DNA from: Desulfobulbaceae bacterium
GTDB taxonomy: Bacteria > Desulfobacterota > Desulfobulbia > Desulfobulbales > Desulfobulbaceae
DNA: 64,000 bases
Direction of reading: 5' to 3'
Assembly (NCBI GenBank): GCA_015484845.1
Contig: WFUT01000020.1
Location: 1-64,000 of the forward strand
The notes beneath the pieces are model-generated. The model was not told the origin of the DNA and made no database searches. It saw only the letters and a program-made list of their open reading frames with translations. Of the stretch, positions 19,002-28,688 are shown piece by piece. A program made the position numbers and the translations under genes. Position 1 is the stretch's first letter. The number at the start of each line of letters is the position of its first letter.

Positions 19002-22000
19002 CTACTTGCCCATCAACCCCTTGAGGAGACCGGGCAGGGCCTTTTCGACCTCCTTCTTGATGGCCTTGCCCGCCGCCTGCCGGGCGAGATCAGAGACCGC
19101 GGCGGTCACCATCTGCCGGTTGAAGACCGGCTGGCCCAGGGTTCCCCTGACGGGTACCTTGATGGTCGTCCCCTTGAGCACGCGGTATCCCTCCCTGCCG
19201 ACCAGGTTCCGGGTCACCGGCACCTGGAGCAGGTAATCGAGCGTCCCGTCCATGCCCAGGGAACCGCTGATCACCATGTCCGAACCGGCCACCAGGATAT
19301 GGACCGGTGTACAGCGGATCCTGCCCCCGGCGCCGGTGCAGGTGATGGTGGAATCCTTAAGCCGCAGTTTTTCCCGGTCCAGTCCGGCCAGGGCCAGTAC
19401 CTCGCGCAGGACGCCGACACTGTCCAGGTTGACCCGGCTGACATCAAACACCGCCTGGAACCGGGCCTGCTTGGCTCCCTTCTCGGCCAGGGGCCAGGAA
19501 AAGGTTGCAAGATCCATGTCCAGGGTGCCGGTGGGCCTGGCAAGGACGCCGAACAGGGGATGGAGCCGGCTCAGCACACCCTCCACCAGGGGCCGCTGCA
19601 GCTGGACCCCGGTCAGGACCCGCGAATTGTCCGGGATGCTGAGCAGCGGCGGCTCGGCGGTGAATCGACAGACAGGGTCCACGGCCAGGGTGCCGCCGTT
19701 GAGACCGGCGTGAATCCTGGTCTCCAGGACGCCGTCCCCCATGCGCACCGGGACGGTCAGGTCCTTGAGATCAATGCCCCTGTACCGGATGGCGTCGGCC
19801 TGCAGGTCGATGGAGAGGCGGGCCTGCCTGGCGCGCTTCTCCGCGGGCAGGTCCAGGGGCAGGCGCAGGTCGAACTGTGACGTGTGCCGGCCCTTCATGA
19901 CCAGGGGCGTGCCGCTTACCGCCTCTGCTATCGGCGCCAGGAGGGCCAGGTCAGGGGTCACGCTTCCCTTCAGGGCAAGGACGGACCGCCGCTCACGGCC
20001 AAGCAGGCCGCTGGCCGCCAGGGTAAGCGGCCTGGAGACGAACTCGATCTTTTTGAAGACAAGATCCTCGGAGTTGGTGTTGCGCCGGGCATCAACGGTG
20101 AGGGCAACACGTTCCCGGTCCAGGATCTTCCTGCCGTCCCGGGCCAGGGTCAGGGGCGCCTCCAGGTCCAGGGCAAGGCGCTGGCCCTTGTCCTGCGTCA
20201 CCCGCAGGTCGAGATCGGCACGACCGGCCAGGGCGAGCTTTTTGTCCAGCACCCCGCCCGCATGGAGCAGCCGGGCCAGGGAATCCAGTTGCAGGCCGGC
20301 ACGGACATCGGTGGTCAGGGTCTCCGGGAGCCGCTGCCAGTCGGCGACATCCAGTCTACCGATCCTTACGACGCCCAGGCCGGAGACGAGCCGCAGGTTG
20401 CGCAGGTAGAGACCGCGGCCGGCCGGGTTCACCGCCGAGTTGCCGTTGCCGGTCCAGAGGAACTCCTCGGGGCTGCCGCTCACCACCAGTTTTCGCACCC
20501 GGATGGGAACGCCGGCGACCGCGGCCGGCAACACGCTGGAAAGCCGGACATGCGCATCCCGGTAGGTGAAACCGTCGGCAAGGTAGAGGAGGCGGTCCAC
20601 GCCGACGTCAAGCTGCCGCACCGCCACCACACCCTGCTCCAGGAATCCGGCGGCCAGCATATCCAGGCCACCGGTCACGGTTGTCTGCCGGGGCAGGATC
20701 TCCAGGTTGTGCAGCAGGTCGGTCAACCGGGCCAGGTCCAGGGAACCGTTCAGCCGGTAGCGGCTCGTCAGGCCGCCCTCCTGCCGCGACAGGTTGTCGG
20801 CCGTGAGCCGCAGGGTTCCCGGCCAGGCGGCGACATCACAGCGAAAGGCCATGGTGCCCCTGCCCCTGGTAAGCGCCTCGGGCGAGCCGCTGCCATGCAG
20901 CGCCAGGGTGAGGCGGTGGGGGGGCAGGATCTCCTGGCCGGCCCGCTTGAGGGAAAAACCAGCCACGGTGGAGGAGAGATCCATGACATAGCGGTTTCCG
21001 CCCAGGGCCTTTGACGTGGCCTCCATGACCAGGGTGCCGGTGCCGCGCCAGTCCAGGTCGAACAGGAGGCCCAGCTCGCGGGATCCCTTGTCCAGGTCCC
21101 CCCTGGCGCGCAGGAAGAAGTTGTCCAGTTCGCCGCGGCCGGTGATGGTGAGAAAGGAGGAGGCAAGGCGCAGGTCCTGGACCTTCACCCTGCCGCCGGC
21201 TGCTTCGCCCTTCAGGGCCAGGGTCATGGGCGTGGTCCAGGCAAAGGAGCGCTTGTCGATCTGCCCGCCGAGCTGCTCCAGGCGGGTATTGGCATCAACG
21301 CGCACCGTGCCGTCCCGGTCCGCGAGATCAAGGGAGAAACCGAGCTGTCCCGACTTCATGACCACACCCTTCCGGATCCGCAGCAGCCCGGGCACCTGGG
21401 CCATGAGCACCGGCAGTTTCAGCCGGCCCGAGGCTTCGAGACGACGGCCGGCGGCAGCAAGGGCTCCCTTGGCCTTGATGGTGCCGGCGTCCGAGGTCAG
21501 GGTGAGGGAGTTCAGTGTCCAGTCCCGGCCCTTTTTCCTGTCCGCGTCAAGCTGGAGATCCACCCTGGCCAGGGCGGGACGGTCATTGCCGAGGAAACCG
21601 CCGTTCAAACGAAGCTCCCGCAGTTTCAGGTTACCCTTGACGGTCAGGTTGGCAAGACCGGCGGTCTTCAGGGTCAGGTTGCCGGAGAGGTCCCCACGGC
21701 CCCGGGGGAGCGCATCCGTGCGGCCAGCGGCGGTCGCGAGCAGTCCCTGCAGATCATAATTGTTAATCTGCAGGTTGACCATGGAGACCAGGGCGTCGAG
21801 AAACCCGGACTGGCGCACCGGCAGGTTGATGAAGCCGGTGGCCGCAAGCCTCCCCTTCCCGGAACCGTCCTGCAGGCCGAGGGAATAGGCGATGCTTCCA
21901 TCGGAAAGGCCCGAGGTGAGCTGCAGGTCACGGGCGATGACCTGCGGCGGCTGCAGGTGCAGGCGGCTGGTCACGGTGCCGCCCTGGACCAGGAGACGGA

Positions 22001-22493
22001 CACGCATGCCTTCCCAGAACGGTGTGCCGGCAGACCCGCCGTCCTGCCGGGAGGCCGCTGCGCCGGCAGTCGCCCTGTGGTCCTTTTTCTCTCCCCTGCC
22101 GGCCGTGGTTCCGCCCCTGTTGCCGCCTTTCCTGCCGCCCTTCCCGGCAGGCCGGGTCCCGGTGAGCACGATGGCGGGCCTGCTGATGACGATCTGGCCC
22201 AGGTTCTTCGGGGCCACCAGCAGGGCGAGCAGGCCCTGGCTGCCGCTCAGGCCGGGGATGGTCATCTTCAGGCCGGCGGCCGGATCATCCAGCCGGATGT
22301 TGCGGCACACAAGGCCGCTTTTCCAGCCGATGGAACAGGAATCGATGCTGATGGTGGCGGGCGAGGCGGCATTGACCCGGTCCAGTGCCATGCGCAGGAC
22401 CATGGAGGAGGAGAGCACCACGGGCAGGAACATGACAGCGACCACCAGCAGGAGAACAACAGCCAGCAGGATGACGAGCCCTTTTTTCTTCAC
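19002..22493 (-). CDS. AsmA-family / large envelope-biogenesis protein
   Basis: About 1160 aa with one N-terminal TM (KKKGLVILLAVVLLLVVAVMFLP), then long beta-rich AsmA-like repeats and a 'GSLGMDGTLDYLLQVPV' C-terminal region. GTG start inferred at 22493; the longer ORF to 22625 would read through repeat copy E. Confidence 0.65.
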   Translation of the reverse strand: MKKKGLVILLAVVLLLVVAVMFLPVVLSSSMVLRMALDRVNAASPATISIDSCSIGWKSGLVCRNIRLDDPAAGLKMTIPGLSGSQGLLALLVAPKNLGQIVISRPAIVLTGTRPAGKGGRKGGNRGGTTAGRGEKKDHRATAGAAASRQDGGSAGTPFWEGMRVRLLVQGGTVTSRLHLQPPQVIARDLQLTSGLSDGSIAYSLGLQDGSGKGRLAATGFINLPVRQSGFLDALVSMVNLQINNYDLQGLLATAAGRTDALPRGRGDLSGNLTLKTAGLANLTVKGNLKLRELRLNGGFLGNDRPALARVDLQLDADRKKGRDWTLNSLTLTSDAGTIKAKGALAAAGRRLEASGRLKLPVLMAQVPGLLRIRKGVVMKSGQLGFSLDLADRDGTVRVDANTRLEQLGGQIDKRSFAWTTPMTLALKGEAAGGRVKVQDLRLASSFLTITGRGELDNFFLRARGDLDKGSRELGLLFDLDWRGTGTLVMEATSKALGGNRYVMDLSSTVAGFSLKRAGQEILPPHRLTLALHGSGSPEALTRGRGTMAFRCDVAAWPGTLRLTADNLSRQEGGLTSRYRLNGSLDLARLTDLLHNLEILPRQTTVTGGLDMLAAGFLEQGVVAVRQLDVGVDRLLYLADGFTYRDAHVRLSSVLPAAVAGVPIRVRKLVVSGSPEEFLWTGNGNSAVNPAGRGLYLRNLRLVSGLGVVRIGRLDVADWQRLPETLTTDVRAGLQLDSLARLLHAGGVLDKKLALAGRADLDLRVTQDKGQRLALDLEAPLTLARDGRKILDRERVALTVDARRNTNSEDLVFKKIEFVSRPLTLAASGLLGRERRSVLALKGSVTPDLALLAPIAEAVSGTPLVMKGRHTSQFDLRLPLDLPAEKRARQARLSIDLQADAIRYRGIDLKDLTVPVRMGDGVLETRIHAGLNGGTLAVDPVCRFTAEPPLLSIPDNSRVLTGVQLQRPLVEGVLSRLHPLFGVLARPTGTLDMDLATFSWPLAEKGAKQARFQAVFDVSRVNLDSVGVLREVLALAGLDREKLRLKDSTITCTGAGGRIRCTPVHILVAGSDMVISGSLGMDGTLDYLLQVPVTRNLVGREGYRVLKGTTIKVPVRGTLGQPVFNRQMVTAAVSDLARQAAGKAIKKEVEKALPGLLKGLMGK

Positions 22494-22558
22494 AACCAAA
22501 CCCCGATAAGCCGGTACGGCCGGACCAGGTTTCCAGGTCACGGCCCAGACAGACCATG

Positions 22559-22710
22559 ATACCCTGCCCCCCTCTTCCGGGGGCAGGTATTTTCGGACAG
22601 CCCTTCGTGCCCGCGGGGCGGCCATGAAGGGCGAAAAAACCGGGACAAACCTCTCCAGGTGATGCCCTGGCCGGTATCGCGGGGGAGAGGTCGTCCCCGC
22701 CGCAGGCGCG
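22559..22710 (+). repeat. Intergenic structured repeat, copy E (more diverged)
   Basis: Strong first hairpin CCTGCCCCC/GGGGGCAGG, then 'GCGGCCATGAAGGGCGAAAAAACCGGGACA' (compare D 'GCGGCCAGTGCGCCGAAAAAACCGGACA'), hairpins CCAGG/CCTGG and GGGGA/TCCCC in the same order. Confidence 0.5.
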
Positions 22711-22776
22711 GACCGATCCGGCGCCTCTTTTCTGACATGCTGTCAACTTGCCGTGAAACAGGTCCCTTGTCAATAT

Positions 22777-22935
22777 GCAGAAACAAATAATTCCACCTAA
22801 TTCCTGCACTTCGAAAATAAAGAAAAGATTTTCTTTTGCCGGATCACCGGATCAAACAAATATGTTCGTTTTTATTTCGGCCCGCCGGCTGCGAGAAAGA
22901 GTGCTTTCTTCATTTTCCCGTCCGTAGGGACTGGC
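22777..22935 (-). repeat. Intergenic structured repeat, copy A
   Basis: Reverse complement '...GTCCctacGGACGGGAAAATGAAG...CGAAATAAAAACGAAC...GGCAAAAGAAAATCTTTTCTTTATTTTCGAAGTGCAGGAATTAGGT...' aligns with B and C. Confidence 0.8.
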
Positions 22936-23043
22936 AACCTGCCGAATATGATTTGTTATCAGTGAGTTGAAGTATACACAGGAGGAGAGGGCGGGCATGT
23001 CCCGGCCTGGCGGGAGGACAGGACGTATAGCTGCCGTGGGAAG

Positions 23044-23078
23044 GAAAAAAGCACCCCCGGCGGACGGTCCACCGGGGG
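23044..23078 (-). terminator. Intrinsic terminator of the RND-TolC operon
   Basis: Minus strand CCCCCGG-tggaccgtccg-CCGGGGG-tgc-TTTTTT, about 40 nt past the TolC stop. Confidence 0.8.
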
Positions 23079-23116
23079 CAAAGGCCCGGAAAATAAGAGG
23101 GCTGCCTGCCGCGGCT

Positions 23117-25522
23117 CTACCTGGCCGGGGCCGCGGCGGCAAGTTGCTGGCGCATGTACTTTTCCGCCTCCTTCTGCCACTGCCTGCGTTGCTCGGTGGG
23201 CAGGAAGGTGACAAACTCGCCCATGGCCCGCTCCACGCCCATCAGGTCGACCAGGAAGTTGTAGACCGCGTTGGCCGCGGCCTGGTCGGCGGTGAGGGCC
23301 TGGTTCTGGGCGTCGAGCAGGTCGATGATGGACTTGATGCCTTGGACATAGGAATCGGTGATCAGGTTCAGGTTGCGGCGGGCCGCGTCGGCGGCCTCCC
23401 GCGCCAGCGAGATACCCGGGTAGGAGGCCCGGGTCCGGTTCAGGGCGCTGAGCACGTTCTGGCCCACCCGTTCGGCCAGGGCCGCGTGTTCGATCTTCAG
23501 CCGGGCCAGCTCCTCGCGGGTCCGGTTCAGGGCCGAGCTCTTGCGACCGCCCTCGAACAGCGGCAGCCGCGCAAAGACACCGATCTGCCAGTCGGTGTCA
23601 TCGAGACCGTCCCGGACATCGCTGCGCTGGCCGGCGCCATCCTGGGCAAAATACTGGTCCACGTTGCCCTCGATGGTGAACTCGGGCAGCCAGAACTCGC
23701 GGGCCGCGGCGGTCTCCTGCCGTTTCTTGGCCGCAATGGCCGCGTCGATGGCCTTGAGCTCCGGCCGCAGGCGCAGGGCCTGGTCCACGGCAAAATTGCG
23801 GAAGTTTTTCAGGTATTTCGGATTTTTCATCATCTGAAAAAAGAGCTGGTCACTGACCATGAGCAGGGGATCGCTGAGATCCGTCTCCTCGGCAATGAAC
23901 TGCTCCTGCAGGGGCCGGTGCAGGATCCGGTTCAGGGCCTCCATGGCGTCCAGGGTGATGGACTCCCGGTTGAGCACGTCGATCCGGTCCTGGGCGAACT
24001 TGGTCTCCCAGCGGTAGACCTCGTCCGGTCCGGCCACGCCCGTGGACATCCTGATCCTGGCCCGGTCCAGGTTGGCCCGGGTCAACTTCAGGTTGTCCTT
24101 GTAGAGCTGCTCGATGGTCTTGGCCCGCAGGACATCGAAATAGGCCACCGATGCCTGGTAGATCACGTCCAGCCGCACCGACTCCCGGTCCATGACCCGG
24201 CCGGCCTGGTTGTGCTGCTCCACCTTGTAGGCAGCCCAGCTCCGCTCGGAATAGATCTGCTGGCGGCCGCTGGCCGAACCGGTCCAGGCCCGTTCCGGGC
24301 TGGCACCGCCGGAGAGCCGCGCCCTGTCCTCGTCCACGGCCCGGGCGCCGGTGGCAATATCGATACGGGGCAGCAGGGAGGAGCGGGCCTCGGCCACGGC
24401 CTGCTCGCCCGCCCTGACCATCCGGCCGGCGGACTGCAGGTCCAGGTTGGCCTGCAGGGCCTCCTGCACCGCCTGCTGCAGGGTGAGCCGGCGGCGGATA
24501 TTCTGCTGTTTTTCGTGGAGCAGGTTGGCGCCGGTCATGATGGCCAGGCTGGGATAGATATCAAGACTCCTGGCCGTGGCCATGTTGATGGTCAGCTCCG
24601 AGCCCCTGGCAAAGGCGATGTTGAGGGTACCGGCCTCGTCGCCGAGCAGGATATCCTGGACAGCCACCGCGGTGCGGCGGGCCAGGTTCTCCTGGAGATC
24701 GCCGGGCACGTCCCCGGCCAGAACCCCCTTCTCTACCAGGCTCTTGCTCCAGAGCGAGTAGCTGGGCAGGTGCCGCTGGATAAACCCCTGTACCAGGAGA
24801 CGGAGCTGATCGTCGGAGAGATGGTAGAGAAAGGCCAGCATCACGGCCTGGGTCCCCTTGGGGATGGCGGCCAGTGCCTCCCTGGCCGAGTCGCCCACCT
24901 CCACCAGGTTCACGGTTATCGTGAACTCGTTGGCCAGCCGGCGGGCAAAACGCCGGATGCCGGGAATGGCCTCCACGTCCCGCCTGTCCACGAGCAGGGC
25001 CAGGTTCTTGAAGGGCACGATCTTGCGGAAATTCTCAACCTCCCGGTCAACGAGAAAGCGGGAATCGATATAGGCCAGGTTGTGGACACCGGAGGTATTG
25101 TCCCTGCGCGGGATGTTGGGGGTGATGCTGTCCGAGACAAAGGGGACCACCACCGGCTTGGCAAAGGACCCGCGGCGGAAGACCTCCTCGGAGGCGATAA
25201 GGCCCAGGGCGACCACCAGGTCGGTGTCCGGGTTGGCCAGCAGGCGGTCCAGGGCCTTCTTTGTTCCGGCCGCTGTATCGCCGCCCGAGAGCTGCATGGA
25301 GCGGGGAAAACGCACCCTGAACTCGCCCTCGGCAAGGGCGGAGATCTCCTTGCGGAACAGGGCCGCCGTCTCCTGGTCCCAGGCGGTGTTGCCGTCGGTG
25401 ACGATACCCACCCGGTAGAGGGGCAGCGGCTCGGCGGCAGTGGAGGGCGGCACCACGAGCAGACCCGGCAGCACCATCGCGCAGCAGAGGAGGAAAAGAC
25501 GAAAGCTCGAAAATTTCACCAT
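23117..25522 (-). CDS. TolC-family outer-membrane efflux protein with N-terminal ABC-substrate-binding-like domain
   Basis: N-terminal 'LYRVGIVTDGNTAWDQETAALFRKEI...LVVALGLIASEEVFRRGSFAKPVVVPFVSDS' (PF04392-like) after a signal peptide; C-terminal half 'RRLTLQQAVQEALQANLDLQSA...GIKSIIDLLDAQNQALTADQAAANAVYNFLVDLMGVERAMG' is TolC-like. Confidence 0.85.
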   Translation of the reverse strand: MVKFSSFRLFLLCCAMVLPGLLVVPPSTAAEPLPLYRVGIVTDGNTAWDQETAALFRKEISALAEGEFRVRFPRSMQLSGGDTAAGTKKALDRLLANPDTDLVVALGLIASEEVFRRGSFAKPVVVPFVSDSITPNIPRRDNTSGVHNLAYIDSRFLVDREVENFRKIVPFKNLALLVDRRDVEAIPGIRRFARRLANEFTITVNLVEVGDSAREALAAIPKGTQAVMLAFLYHLSDDQLRLLVQGFIQRHLPSYSLWSKSLVEKGVLAGDVPGDLQENLARRTAVAVQDILLGDEAGTLNIAFARGSELTINMATARSLDIYPSLAIMTGANLLHEKQQNIRRRLTLQQAVQEALQANLDLQSAGRMVRAGEQAVAEARSSLLPRIDIATGARAVDEDRARLSGGASPERAWTGSASGRQQIYSERSWAAYKVEQHNQAGRVMDRESVRLDVIYQASVAYFDVLRAKTIEQLYKDNLKLTRANLDRARIRMSTGVAGPDEVYRWETKFAQDRIDVLNRESITLDAMEALNRILHRPLQEQFIAEETDLSDPLLMVSDQLFFQMMKNPKYLKNFRNFAVDQALRLRPELKAIDAAIAAKKRQETAAAREFWLPEFTIEGNVDQYFAQDGAGQRSDVRDGLDDTDWQIGVFARLPLFEGGRKSSALNRTREELARLKIEHAALAERVGQNVLSALNRTRASYPGISLAREAADAARRNLNLITDSYVQGIKSIIDLLDAQNQALTADQAAANAVYNFLVDLMGVERAMGEFVTFLPTEQRRQWQKEAEKYMRQQLAAAAPAR

Positions 25523-25532
25523 AATACCCCCG

Positions 25533-28500
25533 TTAGCGTATCTTGAAAAATGTGGCATAGAGCACGGGCACAAAGACCAGTGTCAGCACGGACGCGAAAC
25601 CGAGGCCAAAGACGATGGTCACTGCCATGGCCACGAAAAAGGCATCGGTAAAGAGCGGGATCATGCCCATCATCGTGGTCAGGGCCGCCATCATCACCGG
25701 CTGCATCCTGGAGACACCGGACTCCACCACCGCCGCCATGCCGTCCATGCCGTCTTTCAGGTTCAGGTCGATCTGGTCGATGAGCACAATGGCATTCTTG
25801 ATCAGCATGCCCGAGAGACTCATCAGGCCGAGCAGGGCCATGAAGCCGAAGGGCTGCTTGAGGAGCAGCAACCCGGCGGTGACACCGATGAGCGACAGCG
25901 GCACGGTCAGCCAGATGATCAACGGCTGCCGGAAGGCGTTGAACAGGAAGATGACCACCAGGACCATCATGCCGAAGTAGAGGGGGATGTTGGCCGCCAG
26001 CTGCTTGGTGGAATCGGCCGAGGTCTCCAGCTCGCCACCCCAGGCAATGAAGTAGCCCGGCTTGCCCTTGATGGGCAGGATATCGTCATACTTGAGGGGG
26101 ATGGTATCGGCGGTGTACTTCTCGCCCTTCTTGAGCGGATAGCCGCGGTAGGCCGCCAGGTCCACGCCCAGGAGCTGCTCGATGCGCGGTTTGACGCGGG
26201 CAAAGAGCTCGGCCGGCAGTTCGTCGCGCGGATCGCAGTGGATCTTGATCATCTGCCGCCGGTGCCAGCGGGAGATACGCGCGTTCTCCCAGCCGGTCCT
26301 GATCCCGTTGAGCACCTGGAGGATGGGAACATTGGCCCGGGCGGTGGGGCTGTAGATCTGCAGTTCTTCCAGGTCCTCCATGGTGTGCCGCTCGCTTGCC
26401 GGCGCGCGGGCGATGATGGGGATCAGGTCGATTCCCTCCCGGAAGAGGCCGGTGGTGGTGCCCGAGTAGTTGGCCTGGATCGCCCGGGCCACCATGGGCC
26501 GGGTGATGCCCAGCTTGCGGGCCCGGTCCTCGGCCAGGACCGGGATCGGCACCTTGACCTTGGCGCCCCATTCCGAACGGATCGCCTTGGCGCCCTCCTC
26601 GCGGAAGACCGCCATGGCCTTTTCGGCCATGGCCCGGAGGACCTCGGGGTCCGGACCATTGATGCGCAGCTGGATCTTGCCGCCCAGGGCCGGCCCGAGG
26701 TTGAACTTCTTGACGTTGACCACGGCGTCGGGCAGCATCTGTTCCAGGTGATCCTGGATCTTGTCCTGCACCTTGTCGATCATCCGGTAGTCGCGCATCG
26801 TGACCAGGATGTTGGCGTACTGGCTCGAGGCCTCCACCGGGGTATCGTAGGTGAGAATGAAGCGGGGATGGCCGCCGCCGATGGCCGAGGCCACCATCTT
26901 CACGCCGTCGATCTTCATCAGGTACTTCTCGATGCCGATCACCTTCTGTTCCGTCACGCGGATGTGGGTGCCTTCACGGAACTGGACCTCCACCTGGAAC
27001 ATGGGACTGGTGGAGGCGGGGAAAAACAGGTTCTCCACGTGGCCGAATCCGTAGAGGGCAAGGCCGAACATGGCCACCACCACGCCGATGGTGATCCAGC
27101 GCCAGCGGATCGCCAGGGTGAGAAAGGCCCGGTAGACCCGGTAGAACCGGTTGTCGTAGGGATCCTTCCGGTTCTCCTCCCGGCTGGAGGCCAGGGCCTT
27201 CCTGCTGAGCACGAACTGCTTGGTCATCAGCGGCGTTATGGTGACCGCGGTGAGCCAGGAGAGGGAGAGCGAGATCAGGATCACGTAGTAGAGCGAACGG
27301 GTGTACTCGCCGGTGGAGTTGGTCATGCCGCCGATGGAGGCAAAGGCGAGCACGGCCACGGCCGTGGCGCCGAACAGGGGGACGGCGTTCTGGCCCACCA
27401 CCTCCCTGGCCGCGGTGAGACCATCAACACCCTTCTGCATGCGGATCTTCATGCCGTCCACCACCACGATGGCGTTGTCCACCAGCATGCCCAGGGCGAT
27501 GATCAGCGCGCCGAGCGATATCCTCTCCAGGGTGATCTGGTAGTAGCCCATGACCACGAAGGTGGCGGCGATGGTGAGAACCAGGATAAAGCCGATGATG
27601 ATCGCCGGCCGCATGCCCATGAAGATAAAGAGCACCACGATGACGATGGCCACCGCCTCCAGCAGGTTGACGATAAAGCCGTTCACCGCCTTGGTCACGC
27701 TCTTGGACTGCATGGAGATCTCCACCAGGTCCATGCCCAGCGGGATCTGGTCCATCAGCTCGTTGACCTTGGCGAGCACGCCCTCGCCCATGGTGACGGC
27801 GTTACCGCCCGAGACAGTGGACACGGCAATGCCGATGGCCGGTTTGCCGTTGACGCGCAGGATCTTGGAGGGTGGATCGACATAGCCGCGCCGGATGTCG
27901 GCCACGTCGCGCAGGTAGATGAGCCGGCCGTTCTTGGCCGCGATGAAGAGGCCGCCGAAGTCCTTTTCCGACGTGAAGAGCCCCGTGGGATTGAAGGCCA
28001 TGTACTCGGGCCCGATCTTGACCCGGCCCGCGTCAACGGGCAGGTTCTTGGCCTTGAGGGCGGCAAAGATCTCCTCCTGGGTGATGCCGAGCGCCGCCAT
28101 CTTGACCCGGGACATCTCCACGTAGATGGCCTCCTTCTGCTCGCCGAAGAAGGTGACCTTTTTCACGTCCTTGACCGTGAGCAGTTCCCGCTTGAGCAGC
28201 TCGGCCACGTCTTTCAGCTCGGCATAGGTGAAGCCGTCGCCGGTGAGCCCGAAATAGACGCCGTAGACATCGCCGAACGAGTCATTGACCATGGGTGGCC
28301 CGGAGCCCGGCGGCAGCTGCGGCGTGACATCGAGGATCTTGCGCCGCAGCTCGTCCCAGACCGCGGGCAGGGCGTTCTTGTCGTACTTGTCCTTGATCTC
28401 CAGCTTGACAATGGAGAGCCCGCGCGAGGAGTAGGACTCCACCCGCTTGAGCTGGCCCAGTTCCTGGCAGGCCTTCTCGATCTTGTCAGTGACCTCCTCC

Positions 28501-28685
28501 TGCACTTCCTTGGGCGAAGCACCGGGATAGGGAGTGATGATCACCGCGTTCTTGATGGCGAATTCCGGATCTTCCAGCCGTGGCAACCCCTGGTAGGAGA
28601 AAAATCCCAGGACCAGGACCACCACGGTGAGCGTCCAGGTGATGACCGACTTCCTGATGGAAAATTCAGCGATATTCATGGCCAC
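25533..28685 (-). CDS. RND-family efflux permease (AcrB/HAE1-like)
   Basis: 1050-aa ORF: 'FSIRKSVITWTLTVVVLVLGFFSYQGLPRLEDPEF', 'ALIIALGMLVDNAIVVVDGM', 'GMIPLFTDAFFVAMAVTIVFGLGFASVLTLVFVPVLYATFF'. Confidence 0.95.
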   Translation of the reverse strand: MAMNIAEFSIRKSVITWTLTVVVLVLGFFSYQGLPRLEDPEFAIKNAVIITPYPGASPKEVQEEVTDKIEKACQELGQLKRVESYSSRGLSIVKLEIKDKYDKNALPAVWDELRRKILDVTPQLPPGSGPPMVNDSFGDVYGVYFGLTGDGFTYAELKDVAELLKRELLTVKDVKKVTFFGEQKEAIYVEMSRVKMAALGITQEEIFAALKAKNLPVDAGRVKIGPEYMAFNPTGLFTSEKDFGGLFIAAKNGRLIYLRDVADIRRGYVDPPSKILRVNGKPAIGIAVSTVSGGNAVTMGEGVLAKVNELMDQIPLGMDLVEISMQSKSVTKAVNGFIVNLLEAVAIVIVVLFIFMGMRPAIIIGFILVLTIAATFVVMGYYQITLERISLGALIIALGMLVDNAIVVVDGMKIRMQKGVDGLTAAREVVGQNAVPLFGATAVAVLAFASIGGMTNSTGEYTRSLYYVILISLSLSWLTAVTITPLMTKQFVLSRKALASSREENRKDPYDNRFYRVYRAFLTLAIRWRWITIGVVVAMFGLALYGFGHVENLFFPASTSPMFQVEVQFREGTHIRVTEQKVIGIEKYLMKIDGVKMVASAIGGGHPRFILTYDTPVEASSQYANILVTMRDYRMIDKVQDKIQDHLEQMLPDAVVNVKKFNLGPALGGKIQLRINGPDPEVLRAMAEKAMAVFREEGAKAIRSEWGAKVKVPIPVLAEDRARKLGITRPMVARAIQANYSGTTTGLFREGIDLIPIIARAPASERHTMEDLEELQIYSPTARANVPILQVLNGIRTGWENARISRWHRRQMIKIHCDPRDELPAELFARVKPRIEQLLGVDLAAYRGYPLKKGEKYTADTIPLKYDDILPIKGKPGYFIAWGGELETSADSTKQLAANIPLYFGMMVLVVIFLFNAFRQPLIIWLTVPLSLIGVTAGLLLLKQPFGFMALLGLMSLSGMLIKNAIVLIDQIDLNLKDGMDGMAAVVESGVSRMQPVMMAALTTMMGMIPLFTDAFFVAMAVTIVFGLGFASVLTLVFVPVLYATFFKIR

Positions 28686-28688
28686 CCC

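Noticed and set aside
22494-22625. Longer N-terminus (ATG 22625) for the AsmA-like protein
   Set aside because: It would place repeat copy E and a strong hairpin inside the coding region and put about 44 residues before the membrane anchor; GTG 22493 is more plausible.
22967-25546. 859-aa plus ORF antisense to the TolC fusion
   Set aside because: Shadow ORF; composition rich in Gly, His, Gln and Val without domain signatures.
25533-28685. RND permease with 'VDNAIVVVD' instead of the AcrB 'VDDAIVVVE' proton-relay pair
   Set aside because: This substitution is, to my knowledge, common in an HAE1-like subgroup, so it is not by itself remarkable.
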